Position numbers and translations under genes: made by a program | The notes under the pieces: generated by a model | Seen by the model: only the letters and a program-made list of their open reading frames with translations | Told to the model about the DNA's origin: nothing | The model's database searches: none | Assembly: GCF_000744095.1 (NCBI RefSeq) | Contig: NZ_JQLI01000001.1 | Location: forward strand, 1,798,001-1,862,000 | DNA: 64,000 nucleotides | Direction of reading: 5' to 3' | DNA from: Cupriavidus necator A5-1 | GTDB taxonomy: Bacteria; Pseudomonadota; Gammaproteobacteria; Burkholderiales; Burkholderiaceae | In this document: piece after piece, positions 25,879-38,109 of the stretch | Numbering within the stretch: the first letter of the stretch is position 1 | Layout: the number at the start of each line of letters is the position of its first letter

Positions 25879-26766
25879 TCAGCCGGCAAACGCCGCCTTC
25901 ACCCACTCCCGCAGCAGCCTGGTCGCAGGACGCTCCGCGGCACGCCTGCTGTACACGAGGTCATACCCGAAGCTCTCCTGCGCCAGCGCAAAGGGCTGCA
26001 CCAGCACGCCTGACGCAAGCTCTTCCGCGACCAGCGTCAGGCTGAGCAATCCGACACCCTGGCCCGCGATGGTGGCCTGCACGGCGTGGATCTCTTCGGT
26101 AAAGGACAGCCCGCCATCCGGATCGGCGACCTCGATGCCCGCTTGCGCCAGCCATTGCCGCCACACCCGTGCACGCTCGTCATCCCGTGCACCCGGCCCC
26201 CATTCGAAGTGGATCAGCGTCGCGCGTTTCAGGTCTTCAGCCGAGCGCAATTTCAGGCTGGGGCTGCAGACCGGCGCGAAGCGGTCGCGGAACAGCGGCT
26301 CGACCACCAGGCCGGGATAGTTGCCGGTCCCGTAGCGGATCGCAGCGTCCGCGTCGCTGTCGAGGTCGACCACCTCGTCCGAGGCATCCAGCCGCAGGGT
26401 CCAGTCAGGGTGCGCGGCGCGGAACTGGCCGGCACGCGGCGCCAGCCGCCTGGCCATGAAGGCGACCGTCGAGGTCAGCGTCGCGACGTTGGCGCGGCCG
26501 GCGCGCTGCACTGCCTGCACCGCATGTTCCATCCCGTCCAGCCCGTCCCGGACCGCCGGGAAAAGCTGCTGCCCCGCCGGCGTCAGCCGGACCTTCCGGG
26601 TCTGGCGCTCGAACAGCTTCACGCCCAGCCATTCTTCCAGCAAGCGGATCTGGTGGCTGACCGCCGTCGGCGTGACGCTCAGTTCGTCCGCAGCGAGCTT
26701 GAAGCTGGCGCGGCGGGCGGCGGCTTCGAAGGCGCGCAGCGCGCTCAAGGGCGGCAGTTTGCGCAT
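25879..26766 (-). CDS. LysR-type regulator (GcvA-like), divergent from RidA gene
   Basis: 295 residues: helix-turn-helix at about 5-65 (LRAFEAAARRASFKLAADELSVTPTAVSHQIRLLEE), then the GcvA-type effector domain (RLTPAGQQLFPAVRDGLDGM onward). Divergent from the RidA gene across 144 bp with a 19-bp palindrome, so regulation of that gene is likely. The effector is unknown. Confidence 0.88.
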   Translation of the reverse strand: MRKLPPLSALRAFEAAARRASFKLAADELSVTPTAVSHQIRLLEEWLGVKLFERQTRKVRLTPAGQQLFPAVRDGLDGMEHAVQAVQRAGRANVATLTSTVAFMARRLAPRAGQFRAAHPDWTLRLDASDEVVDLDSDADAAIRYGTGNYPGLVVEPLFRDRFAPVCSPSLKLRSAEDLKRATLIHFEWGPGARDDERARVWRQWLAQAGIEVADPDGGLSFTEEIHAVQATIAGQGVGLLSLTLVAEELASGVLVQPFALAQESFGYDLVYSRRAAERPATRLLREWVKAAFAG

Positions 26767-26777
26767 GAGGGCTTCAC

Positions 26778-26796
26778 GGATGAGATGATCTCATCC
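26778..26796. promoter_or_regulatory. 19-bp palindrome in the LysR/RidA divergent promoter
   Basis: GGATGAGATGATCTCATCC: two 9-bp arms identical apart from the central base. Located 12 bp upstream of the LysR start codon. Likely the LysR binding site that serves both genes. Confidence 0.55.
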
Positions 26797-26910
26797 ATCA
26801 ATTGTGATATGACCATTTGTCGGGGTTTGGAACTGGATGAATACTTAGATTAATCCGATGGCGAGCTGGCTTTCGGATGAATTCTACTCAACCATCCAAA
26901 GGACCTGGCA

Positions 26911-27309
26911 ATGCAACGCGAACAAGTTCATACCCACCCCGATCCCTACGCGTCCTACCTGCTTTCGCAAGCCATCCGTGCCGGCGGGTTCCTCTTCGTG
27001 TCCGGCCAGGCTGCCGTGGCCGACGATGGCGCCATCGTCGGCCGCGGCGACTTCGATGCGCAGGCCGGGCAGGCCTTCAGCAACCTCGAGCGGGCGCTCA
27101 AGGCGGGCGGCTCGTCGCTCGGCCGTGTGGTGAAGGTGACCATCTTCCTGACGTCGATGGCGCACTTTCCGAAGATCGTCGAATTGCGCCGCAAGTGGTT
27201 CTCCGCGCCATACCCGGCCGACACCATCGTCGAAGTCTCGGCGCTGTACTCGCCGGACGCGATGATCGAGATCGAAGCCATTGCGCTAGCTGACCAGGCT
27301 GGGGAATGA
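26911..27309 (+). CDS. RidA family enamine/imine deaminase
   Basis: 132 residues of YjgF/YER057c/UK114 type. RidA proteins deaminate reactive enamine/imine intermediates, or in catabolic settings hydrolyse related compounds. Motifs: YLLSQAIRAGGFLFVSGQAA at about 15-35, and the substrate-arginine region in FPKIVELRRKWF; the usual R-x-x-V-E-I end is replaced by SPDAMIEIEAIAL, so it may be a divergent subfamily member. Divergent from a LysR gene. Confidence 0.88.
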   Translation: MQREQVHTHPDPYASYLLSQAIRAGGFLFVSGQAAVADDGAIVGRGDFDAQAGQAFSNLERALKAGGSSLGRVVKVTIFLTSMAHFPKIVELRRKWFSAPYPADTIVEVSALYSPDAMIEIEAIALADQAGE

Positions 27310-27363
27310 TGGCGCACCACGCCCGTTCGCTGTTCGAGGCGCTGACGCGTTCGAGGCTTGGCG

Positions 27364-28287
27364 TTACTTCCCGAACTCACTGAACTTCGCCGCAAGGAAC
27401 TCCACGAACAGCCGGATCCGCGACGACAGCTGGTGCCGCTGCTGGTAGACGGCATAGATGTCGGCTTCCGGCGTCGCGTACTGCGGCAGGACCTGCACGA
27501 GCCGCCCGCTGCGCAGGAAACGCTCGATGTCCCACTCGGCGCGCATCAGGATGCCGTGTCCTTCGAGCGCCCAGTTCACGGCAATCTCGCCGTCGTTGGT
27601 GGTGAGGTTGCCGCGCACGCGGACCGATTCCGTGCGTGCTTTCGCGCCCTTGCCTGTGGTCAGGCGCCAGACGCCGTAGGCGTCGCTGCCCTGGCGGATG
27701 CCGATGCAGTTGTGGCGGCGCAGGTCCGACGGTGTCTGCGGCGTGCCGTGGTCGCGCAGGTATTTGGGCGAGGCGCACAGCAGCCGCCGGTTCGGCGCCA
27801 GCCGCTTGGCCACGATGCGCGCGTCCGGCGGCTGGCCGAAGCGGATGCAGACGTCGAACGCGTCTTCGGTCAGTGGCGGGGGGTCGGCGGACAACTGCAG
27901 CTGTACGTCGACCTCGGGGTAGGTGGTGACGTACTCCGAAATCACCGGCGCCACATGCATGCGCCCGAACCCGAGCGTGGCATTGACCCGCAGCAGGCCG
28001 CTCGGCCGGCCCTTGGAGCGGGTCAGCAGCTGGTCCAGGTCGTCGATCTCGCTGAGGATGCGCCTGGCGTGCTCCAGGTAGACCTCGCCTTCCGGCGTCA
28101 GGCTCATGCGCCGTGTCGTGCGCGTCACCAGCGGCATGCCGATGCGTGACTCCATCTGCGCCAGGCGCTTGCTGACCGCCGCCGTGGTGATGCCAAGGTC
28201 TCGCGCCGCGGCGCTGAGGCTGCCCGCGGTGGCCACTGAGGTGAAGAATCCCAGCTCCGATGGCTGGATACCGGGGGAGGCGGCCAT
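27364..28287 (-). CDS. LysR-type regulator, divergent from tartrate operon
   Basis: 307 residues: helix-turn-helix in the first 70 (LGFFTSVATAGSLSAAARDLGITTAAVSKRLAQMESRIG), then a CrgA-type effector domain (SGLLRVNATLGFGRMHVAPVISEY). Divergent from ttuC with 124 bp between start codons and a TTAA inverted repeat at 28296-28310. Likely activator of the tartrate genes, responding to tartrate or a related acid. Confidence 0.9.
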   Translation of the reverse strand: MAASPGIQPSELGFFTSVATAGSLSAAARDLGITTAAVSKRLAQMESRIGMPLVTRTTRRMSLTPEGEVYLEHARRILSEIDDLDQLLTRSKGRPSGLLRVNATLGFGRMHVAPVISEYVTTYPEVDVQLQLSADPPPLTEDAFDVCIRFGQPPDARIVAKRLAPNRRLLCASPKYLRDHGTPQTPSDLRRHNCIGIRQGSDAYGVWRLTTGKGAKARTESVRVRGNLTTNDGEIAVNWALEGHGILMRAEWDIERFLRSGRLVQVLPQYATPEADIYAVYQQRHQLSSRIRLFVEFLAAKFSEFGK

Positions 28288-28295
28288 TCCGATCT

Positions 28296-28310
28296 TTAAT
28301 CTGAGGTTAA
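28296..28310. promoter_or_regulatory. Candidate LysR box before ttuC
   Basis: TTAATCTGAGGTTAA: TTAA arms 15 bp overall with an interrupted repeat, matching the T-N11-A form of LysR recognition sites. It lies just upstream of the LysR start codon in the divergent region. Confidence 0.5.
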
Positions 28311-28411
28311 CAATGCTTTAACTTTACAAGCGATCCAATACCCTGTCCACGGCCCAGAATCCGTCCCACGCACTCAAGCGCATTCAACGCGATTCTGACC
28401 AGGAGACAACC

Positions 28412-29500
28412 ATGAAGACTTACCGCATCGCAACCATCCCGGGCGACGGCATTGGCAAGGAGGTGGTGCCGGCTGGCCGCCAGGTGATGGAGGCCCTGGC
28501 GTCCGCAGGCGCGGACTTCCGCTTCGAGTTCGAAGACTTCGACTGGGGCGGCGACTACTACCGCCAGCACGGCGTGATGATGCCCGCCGACGGCCTCGAT
28601 GCGCTGCGCGACAAGGATGCGATCCTGTTCGGCTCGGCCGGCGACCCGCATATCCCTGACCACATCACGCTGTGGGGCCTGCGCCTGAAGATCTGCCAGG
28701 GCTTCGACCAGTACGCCAACGTGCGCCCGACGCGCATCCTGCCGGGCATCGACGCACCGCTCAAGCGCTGCGCCGCGGAAGACCTGAACTGGGTGATCGT
28801 GCGCGAGAACTCGGAAGGCGAATACTCGGGCGTGGGCGGCCGCGTGCACCAGGGTCATCCGATCGAGGCCGCCACCGACGTGTCGATGATGACCCGCGTC
28901 GGCGTCGAGCGCATCCTGCGCTTCGCCTTCAAGCTGGCCCAGTCGCGTCCGCGCAAGCTGCTGACCGTCATCACCAAGTCCAACGCGCAGCGCCATGCCA
29001 TGGTGATGTGGGATGAGGTCGCGGTGCAGGTGGCCAAGGACTTCCCGGACGTCAAGTGGGACAAGGAGCTGGTCGATGCCGCCACGGCGCGCATGGTCAA
29101 CCGCCCGGCGTCGCTGGATACCATCGTCGCCACCAACCTGCACGCCGACATCCTGAGCGACCTGGCGGCGGCGCTGGCTGGCAGCCTGGGTATCGCGCCC
29201 ACCGGCAATATCGATCCGGAACGCCGCTATCCGTCGATGTTCGAACCGATCCACGGCTCGGCCTTCGACATCATGGGCAAGGGCCTGGCCAACCCGGTCG
29301 GCACCTTCTGGTCGGTGGTCATGCTGCTGGAGCACCTCGGCGAGAACGAGGCGGCGCAGCGCGTGATGCAGGCCGTCGAAGCCGTCACCGCCAATCCCGC
29401 GCTGCATACCGGCGACCTGGGCGGCAAGGCCACCACGGCCGAAGTGACCAAGGCCGTGTGCGACCTGCTCGCCTCCGGCAAGCAGGCTAAGGCGGCCTGA
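28412..29500 (+). CDS. ttuC: Tartrate dehydrogenase/decarboxylase (TtuC type)
   Basis: 362-residue decarboxylating dehydrogenase of the isocitrate/isopropylmalate family. Related enzymes (TtuC, YeaU/DmlA) act on tartrate or D-malate with NAD. Motifs: GDGIGKEVVPAG at the N-terminus, VRENSEGEYSGVGGR, TKSNAQRHAMVMWDEV and the metal site in AANLHADILSDLAAAL-like TNLHADILSD. The adjacent glycerate kinase, enolase and pyruvate kinase fit production of D-glycerate from tartrate. Starts after CAGGAGACA. D-malate as substrate cannot be excluded. Confidence 0.9.
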   Translation: MKTYRIATIPGDGIGKEVVPAGRQVMEALASAGADFRFEFEDFDWGGDYYRQHGVMMPADGLDALRDKDAILFGSAGDPHIPDHITLWGLRLKICQGFDQYANVRPTRILPGIDAPLKRCAAEDLNWVIVRENSEGEYSGVGGRVHQGHPIEAATDVSMMTRVGVERILRFAFKLAQSRPRKLLTVITKSNAQRHAMVMWDEVAVQVAKDFPDVKWDKELVDAATARMVNRPASLDTIVATNLHADILSDLAAALAGSLGIAPTGNIDPERRYPSMFEPIHGSAFDIMGKGLANPVGTFWSVVMLLEHLGENEAAQRVMQAVEAVTANPALHTGDLGGKATTAEVTKAVCDLLASGKQAKAA

Positions 29501-29523
29501 GGGCCAGCCCCGTCACTCCTCGC

Positions 29524-29568
29524 GCCCGGCTCCGGCCGGGCCGCATCCCGCGGGCCTCGCCGGCCCGC
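29524..29568 (+). repeat. Two adjacent GC-rich hairpins between ttuC and dctA
   Basis: First hairpin: GCCCGGC (29524-29530) with GCCGGGC (29535-29541). Second: GCGGGCC (29550-29556) with GGCCCGC (29562-29568). A REP-like pair in the 147-bp gap that may stabilise the upstream message or attenuate transcription into dctA. Confidence 0.5.
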
Positions 29569-29647
29569 ACCGCCTTCCGGATCAGGAAAGCAGCCGATTA
29601 GAGCTGCGCCGGGAGCGCTTTGCCTTACGACACAGCAGGAGACAGCA

Positions 29648-31006
29648 ATGATTCAACGGCTGCTTGGCAAGCTCTACGTCCAGGTACTGATCGGCGTTGG
29701 CGCCGGCGTTGCGCTGGGCGTGTGGGCGCCCGATATCGGCAGTGACCTGAAACCGCTTGGCGACGTTTTTATCAAGCTGATCAAGATGGTGTTCGCGCCG
29801 ATCATCTTCGCGACCGTGGTGCTCGGCATCGCGCGCATGGAGAACATGAAAGAGCTCGGGCGCGTCGGCGTGCGGGCCCTGATCTACTTTGAGGTGCTGT
29901 CGACGTTCGCGCTGGCCCTCGGGCTGGTGGTCGTCAACCTGGTCCAGCCGGGCCAGGGCATGAATATCGATCCGGCTCACCTCGACACCAAGGCCATCGC
30001 CAGCTACACGCACGCCGCGGAGAAGCCGCACACGTTCATCGATTTCCTGATGAACCTGGTGCCGACCAGCATCATCGACGCGCTGGCCAAGAACGACATC
30101 CTGCAGATCCTGGTGTTTGCCACGCTGTTCGGCATCGCGCTGTCGCATATCGGCGCGCGCGCCAAGCCGGTTGTGGACTTCCTCGACTCCTTTACCCACG
30201 GCATCTTCACGGTGGTGGGGATGATCATGCGGCTGGCACCGATCGCGGCGTTCGGCGCGATGGCCTTTACCGTCGGCAAGTATGGGCTGGGCTCGGTGGT
30301 CTCGCTGGGCAAGCTAATGGGGACCATGTACCTCACCTGCTTCCTGTTCGTAGTGATCGTGCTGGGCGGCGTGGCAAAGCTCTCCGGCTTCAACCTGTGG
30401 AAATTCCTGAAGTACATCCGCGACGAACTTTTCACCGTACTGGGCACCAGCTCGTCGGAATCGGTCGTGCCGCAACTGATGCGCAAGCTGGAGAACGCCG
30501 GCGTGTCCAAGCCAGTAGTGGGACTGGTCGTGCCTTCGGGGCTGACCTTCAACCCTGACGGGCAGTGCATCTACTACACCATGGCGGCCATCTTTGTGGC
30601 CCAGGCGACCAACACGCCGCTGACCATGACGGACCAGCTGGTCGTGCTCGGCGTGCTGCTGCTGACGTCCAAGGGCTCGGCGGGCGTGACCGGCTCCGGC
30701 TTCATCACGCTGGCGGCGACGCTGGCATCGCTGGGCAAGATTCCTGTTGCCGGCATGGTGCTGCTGCTCGGTGTCGATCGCTTTATGTCGGAAGCCCGCG
30801 CCATCACCAACACCATCGGCAATGCCGTGGGCACGCTGGCGATTGCGCGCTGGGTGGGCGCAGTCGACCGCAAGCAGCTGGCGGATGCGCTGGACGGCAA
30901 GCTGGAAGAGGAGGGCGACGCCGTGCCCGAGAGCCAGCAGGACGCCTCCCCGATCGGCTCGCGCATTGCACGCGTCGCCGACCCCCATGCCACGCTGATG
31001 CACTAA
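29648..31006 (+). CDS. dctA: C4-dicarboxylate transporter DctA
   Basis: 452-residue sodium/proton:dicarboxylate symporter (DAACS family). Family signatures seen: VFAPIIFATVVLGIARM, TSSSESVVPQLMRKLENAGV (the SSS substrate-loop) and PSGLTFNPDGQCIYYTMAAIFVAQATN, plus GVDRFMSEARAITNTIGN. Imports succinate, fumarate, malate, and relatives also tartrate or orotate. Starts after CAGGAGACA; nested in the tartrate cluster and probably its uptake system. Confidence 0.93.
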   Translation: MIQRLLGKLYVQVLIGVGAGVALGVWAPDIGSDLKPLGDVFIKLIKMVFAPIIFATVVLGIARMENMKELGRVGVRALIYFEVLSTFALALGLVVVNLVQPGQGMNIDPAHLDTKAIASYTHAAEKPHTFIDFLMNLVPTSIIDALAKNDILQILVFATLFGIALSHIGARAKPVVDFLDSFTHGIFTVVGMIMRLAPIAAFGAMAFTVGKYGLGSVVSLGKLMGTMYLTCFLFVVIVLGGVAKLSGFNLWKFLKYIRDELFTVLGTSSSESVVPQLMRKLENAGVSKPVVGLVVPSGLTFNPDGQCIYYTMAAIFVAQATNTPLTMTDQLVVLGVLLLTSKGSAGVTGSGFITLAATLASLGKIPVAGMVLLLGVDRFMSEARAITNTIGNAVGTLAIARWVGAVDRKQLADALDGKLEEEGDAVPESQQDASPIGSRIARVADPHATLMH

Positions 31007-31015
31007 GGGGCCGAC

Positions 31016-32304
31016 GTGACTACGCATCGTTCCGAACCGGCTGCGCTGCTGCGGCACATGTTCGACGCCGCCATCGCCGCCGCCCAACCGGCCTGGACGC
31101 TGGCGCAGTACCTGCCCGCACCGCCGCGCGGCCGCACCATCGTCATCGGTGCCGGCAAGGCCTCGGCGGCGATGGCGAGCGCGCTGGAAGCGGCGTGGCC
31201 CGGCCCGCTCGAAGGCCTGGTCGTGACGCGCTACGGCTATGCCGTGCCCTGCTCGCGCATCGAGATCGTGCAAGCCGCGCACCCCGTGCCGGACGATGCC
31301 GGGCTGGCTGCCGCACAACGCATGCTGCAACTGGTGTCCGGGCTGGACGAGGACGACCTCGTCATCAGCCTGGTCTCCGGAGGCGGATCGTCGCTGTTGC
31401 CGCTGCCGCTGGCAGGCATCACGCTCGACGACAAGCAGCGCATCAACCGTGCGCTGCTCAAGTCCGGCGCGACGATCTCCGAGATGAACTGCGTGCGCCG
31501 GCACCTGTCCGCGATCAAGGGCGGACGGCTGGCAGCGGCATGCTATCCGGCGCAGGTGCTGAACCTGCTGATCTCCGATGTGCCGGGCGATGACCCGATC
31601 GATATCGCATCCGGCCCGACAGTGCCCGACCCCACCACGCGTGCCGACGCGCTGGCCATCGTGAAGCGCTATGCGATCGACCTGCCTGCCCATGTGCTGG
31701 CCGTGCTGGAGTCCGATGCGGCCGAGACGCTCAAGCCCGGCGACCCGCGGCTGGCGCGGATCCGCACCGAATTTATCGCCACGCCCCGGCTGGCGCTGGA
31801 AGCGGCGGCCCGAGTCGGCCGCGACGCAGGCTACGCCGTCCACGTGCTTGGCGACGCCATCGAAGGCGAAGCCCGCGATGTCGGCAAGGTCATGGGCGGC
31901 ATCGCGCTGGCGGCGTCCCGACATGGCGAACCGTTCGCCGCGCCGTGCGTACTGCTGTCCGGCGGCGAGACCACCGTGACCGTGCGGGGCATGGGGCGGG
32001 GCGGCCGCAACGTCGAGTACCTGCTGTCGCTGGCACTGACCCTGCGCGGCGAAGCCGGGGTCCACGCGATCGCCGGTGATACGGACGGTGTCGATGGCCA
32101 GGAAGAGATCGCGGGCGCCGTGATCGGGCCTGACACGCTGGAGCGCGCCTGGCGCGCAGGCCTGCGGCCACACGACGCGCTGGCCGCCAACGACGGCCAC
32201 GGATTTTTCGAGGCGCTGGGCGATGCCGTGGTAACCGGCCCAACGCTGACCAATGTCAATGATTTTCGCGCGATCCTGTTGACGCGCGCTTCCGGAGCAA
32301 ATGC

Positions 32305-32308
<4 letters not shown>
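31016..32308 (+). CDS. ttuD: Glycerate 2-kinase, MOFRL family (TtuD type)
   Basis: 430 residues. Kinase phosphorylating D-glycerate to 2-phosphoglycerate, sometimes annotated hydroxypyruvate reductase. N-terminal glycerate kinase domain (VIGAGKASAAMASALEAAWPG; VSGGGSSLLPLPLAGITLDDK), then the MOFRL domain with the sequence MGRGGRNVEYLLSLALTLRGE and AIAGDTDGVDGQEEIAGAV. GTG start 9 bp after dctA; its stop overlaps the pyruvate kinase start as ATGA. Confidence 0.9.
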
Positions 32309-35029
<2,721 letters not shown>

Positions 35030-35077
35030 GCACCTCGCTTGCGGCTTGCCATATAGATTAAATTCAGGAGACAAAGC

Positions 35078-36064
35078 ATGCGTGGTACTGAACTCGTGCG
35101 TCGCATTTCAACGCTGGCCGTGCTGGCCGCCGGCATTACCCTCAGCGGTGCCAGCCTGGCGCAAGCCTGGCCGGCCAAGCCGATCACCCTGGTCGTGCCT
35201 TTCCCTTCGGGCGGCACCACCGACGTGCTGGCCCGCGCGCTGGGCGACCAGTTGTCGAGGAGCCTGGGCCAGCCCGTGATCGTGGAGAACCGCCCCGGCG
35301 CGGGTGCCACGCTGGGCGCGGACTACGTCGCCAAGAACAAGCCGGATGGCTACACGCTGCTGATGGGCGCGGTGCACCATACCATCGCCACCAGCGTCTA
35401 CAAGAAGCTGCCGTACAACTTCCAGAAGGACCTGACGCCGATTGCCACGGTGGCCATGGTGCCCAATGTGCTGGTGATCAATGCCGCGAAGACGCCGGCC
35501 AAGAATGTCAGCGAGTTGGTGACGCTGGCGAAGACCGCGTCGCCCGAATTCGCCTACGGTTCCAACGGCAACGGCACCGCGCAGCACCTGATCGGCACGC
35601 AGTTTCAGGCCGCTACCGGTGCCAAGCTGCTGCATGTGCCTTACAAGGGCAGCGGTCCGCTGACCACCGACCTGCTCGGCGGGCAGGTCACGATGTCGTT
35701 CGACACGCTGACGCCGGTGCTGCAGCACATCAAGTCCGGCAAGCTGCGTGCGCTGGCCGTCACCACGGCGCGGCGCTCCAGCGTGCTGCCCGATGTGCCG
35801 ACGCTGGAGGAAGCGGGACTCAAGGGTTTTGATATCGGCACATGGTTCGGCGTGCTGGCCCCGGCGGCGACACCCGAGCCGGTGGTCAGCAAGCTGAACG
35901 CGGAGATCGTCAAGATCGTGAAGTCGCCCGACTTCCAGCAGAAGATGCAGGGCATTGGGGCCGAGCCGATGGCGAGCACGCCGCAGGAGTTCGCCAAGCG
36001 GATCAACGACGAAACGGTCAAGTTCGCCAAGCTGGTGAAGGACGGCAAGGTAACGATCGAGTGA
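35078..36064 (+). CDS. Bug/TctC-type solute-binding receptor
   Basis: 328 residues: Sec signal (LVRRISTLAVLAAGITLSGASLAQA), then the Bug fold: [46 protein letters not shown] split by the usual two lobes. Bug proteins bind carboxylates in the periplasm. Starts after CAGGAGACA at the end of the tartrate operon. No TctAB membrane pair is nearby, so it may act as a signal receptor or feed an unlinked transporter. Confidence 0.9.
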   Translation: MRGTELVRRISTLAVLAAGITLSGASLAQAWPAKPITLVVPFPSGGTTDVLARALGDQLSRSLGQPVIVENRPGAGATLGADYVAKNKPDGYTLLMGAVHHTIATSVYKKLPYNFQKDLTPIATVAMVPNVLVINAAKTPAKNVSELVTLAKTASPEFAYGSNGNGTAQHLIGTQFQAATGAKLLHVPYKGSGPLTTDLLGGQVTMSFDTLTPVLQHIKSGKLRALAVTTARRSSVLPDVPTLEEAGLKGFDIGTWFGVLAPAATPEPVVSKLNAEIVKIVKSPDFQQKMQGIGAEPMASTPQEFAKRINDETVKFAKLVKDGKVTIE

Positions 36065-36121
36065 TGTGGGAACCGGGGCGGTGATTGCGGTAAGCTTCAG
36101 GCGCATTCACCGCTCCGACCC

Positions 36122-37018
36122 ATGAACCACGACCGATCCATTGCTACCCAGATCGTTGCGCTGATCCAGTCTGAAGGCCTGCCCGTGGGCGCGCACCTGC
36201 CGGCGCAGATGCTGGCCGACAAGCTGCGCGTCTCGCGCTCGCCTGTCAATGAGGCGCTTGCGCTGCTGCATGAGAAGGGCGTGCTCACGCGCGAGAAGAA
36301 CCGTGGCTTCTTCCTGGCACAGCCCGTTGCCGCACCGGCCGCGGAACTGGCCACGCAGCTCGGCCTGGCCGAGCCGGATGTGGCCACTGCCGCCTACTTC
36401 CAGATCGCCGAAGACCTGTTGCAGGGTACGCTCGACACGCAGGTGTCGGAACAGCTACTCAAGGCGCGCTACGGCCTGACCACCACCCAGCTCAATACCG
36501 TGCTCAAGCGCATTGCGCAGGAGGGCTGGGCCGAGCGCAAGCCGGGATACGGCTGGGAATTTTCGTCGATGCTGACCACACCGGATTCGCTGCTGCAGTC
36601 CTACCGGCTGCGGCTGGCGCTGGAACCGGCCGCGCTGCTGGAACCCGGCTACCGGCTCGAGCCCCGCACCCTCGAGCGGCTGCGCGCCGCGGAGTTTCAC
36701 CTGCTGAACGGAGGGATCGAGACCGACACGGCCGACCAGCTCCACGATCGCGGCGTGCGCTTCCATGAATCGCTGGTCGAGGCCTCGGGCAATTCCTTCT
36801 TCATCGATACCATCCGGCGCGTCAACCGTGTGCGCCGGCTGCTGTCGTACCGCTCCATGCGGGATCGCGAACGCTATCCGGAACACGCAAAGCAGCACCT
36901 GCACGTGCTCGACCTGCTGGAGCGCGAACGGAACGCAGAAGCGTCGCATGCCATGCGGGAGCACCTTGAACACACGCTGGCCGCGCTGGCACAGATCAGC
37001 CGGCTCCTCGAACCCTAG
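36122..37018 (+). CDS. GntR/FCD regulator with two winged helices
   Basis: 298 residues, longer than usual FadR/GntR proteins (about 230-250). A first winged helix at about 5-70 (LPAQMLADKLRVSRSPVNEALALLHEKGVLTREKNRGFFLAQP) is followed by a second at about 95-150 (YFQIAEDLLQGTLDTQVSEQLLKARYGLTTTQLNTVLKRI), then an FCD-type helical effector domain with LHDRGVRFHESLVEASGNSFF. It ends the tartrate cluster and may add control to the LysR regulator. Confidence 0.87.
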   Translation: MNHDRSIATQIVALIQSEGLPVGAHLPAQMLADKLRVSRSPVNEALALLHEKGVLTREKNRGFFLAQPVAAPAAELATQLGLAEPDVATAAYFQIAEDLLQGTLDTQVSEQLLKARYGLTTTQLNTVLKRIAQEGWAERKPGYGWEFSSMLTTPDSLLQSYRLRLALEPAALLEPGYRLEPRTLERLRAAEFHLLNGGIETDTADQLHDRGVRFHESLVEASGNSFFIDTIRRVNRVRRLLSYRSMRDRERYPEHAKQHLHVLDLLERERNAEASHAMREHLEHTLAALAQISRLLEP

Positions 37019-37054
37019 GCCTGCCAGGTGCGCGAAGCCGTTCCAGCGCCGGCG

Positions 37055-38095
37055 TCAGGCTGCGGCCGGCGAGGTGCCCGCGCGCGCGTTTAGCAGATCC
37101 AGCGCCACATCGACGATCATGTCTTCCTGACCGCCCACCATCCGGCGGCGCCCCAGCTCCACCAGCACGTCTACCGTCTTCAGCCCGTAGCGCGCCGCGG
37201 CGACCTCGCTGTGGCGCAGGAAGCTCGAATACACCCCCGCATAGCCCAGGGCCAGCGTCTCGCGGTCGACCCGCACGGGACGGTCCTGCAGCGGGCGCAC
37301 CAGGTCATCGGCGGCGTCCATCAGCTGGTACAGGTCGCAGCCATGGCGCCAGCCCATGCGCTCGGCCGCGGCGATAAAGACTTCGAGCGGGGCATTGCCG
37401 GCGCCAGCGCCCATGCCCGCCAGGCTGGCGTCGATGCGGTCGCAGCCTTCCTCGACTGCAACGATGCTGTTGGCAACACCCAGGCTCAGGTTGTGGTGCG
37501 CATGCATGCCGGTCTGCGTTTCCGGCTTCAGGACATCCTTGAAGGCGCGGAAGCGTTCGCGCACGTCCTGCATCGTCAGCGCGCCGCCGGAATCGACCAC
37601 ATAGCAGCAGGTCGCGCCGTAGCTTTCCATCAGCTTTGCCTGCTGTGCCAGCTGCTGCGGCGTGGTCATATGGCTCATCATCAGGAAGCCCACGGCTTCC
37701 ATCCCCAGCTCGCGTGCTGCCTCAATATGCTGGCGCGAGATATCGGCCTCGGTGCAATGGGTGGCCACCCGCACGATGCGGGCGCCGGCATCGTAGGCGG
37801 CCTTGAGGTCGTGCACGGTGCCGATGCCGGGCAGCAGCAGTGTGGCGATCTTTGCATCGCGCACCACGTCTGCCACCGCTTCGATCCATTCCAGGTCGGT
37901 ATGCGCGCCAAAGCCGTAGTTGAAGCTCGAGCCCTGCACGCCGTCGCCGTGGGCCACTTCGATTGAATCGACGCCGGCCTCGTCGAGTGCGCGCGCGATC
38001 TGGCGGACCTGTTCCAGGCTGTACTGGTGGCGGATGGCGTGGCTGCCGTCGCGCAGCGTCACGTCGGAGATATAGAGTGTCTTGTCGGTGCTCAT
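37055..38095 (-). CDS. mhpE: 4-hydroxy-2-oxovalerate aldolase (MhpE)
   Basis: 346 residues. DRE-TIM barrel aldolase cutting 4-hydroxy-2-oxovalerate into pyruvate and acetaldehyde. Signatures [25 protein letters not shown] at the N-terminus and [15 protein letters not shown] with the metal histidines. 14 bp downstream of the acetaldehyde dehydrogenase, with which it forms a channelling complex. Last gene of the mhp operon. Confidence 0.95.
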   Translation of the reverse strand: MSTDKTLYISDVTLRDGSHAIRHQYSLEQVRQIARALDEAGVDSIEVAHGDGVQGSSFNYGFGAHTDLEWIEAVADVVRDAKIATLLLPGIGTVHDLKAAYDAGARIVRVATHCTEADISRQHIEAARELGMEAVGFLMMSHMTTPQQLAQQAKLMESYGATCCYVVDSGGALTMQDVRERFRAFKDVLKPETQTGMHAHHNLSLGVANSIVAVEEGCDRIDASLAGMGAGAGNAPLEVFIAAAERMGWRHGCDLYQLMDAADDLVRPLQDRPVRVDRETLALGYAGVYSSFLRHSEVAAARYGLKTVDVLVELGRRRMVGGQEDMIVDVALDLLNARAGTSPAAA

Positions 38096-38109
38096 GGCAT
38101 TGGTTCCTG

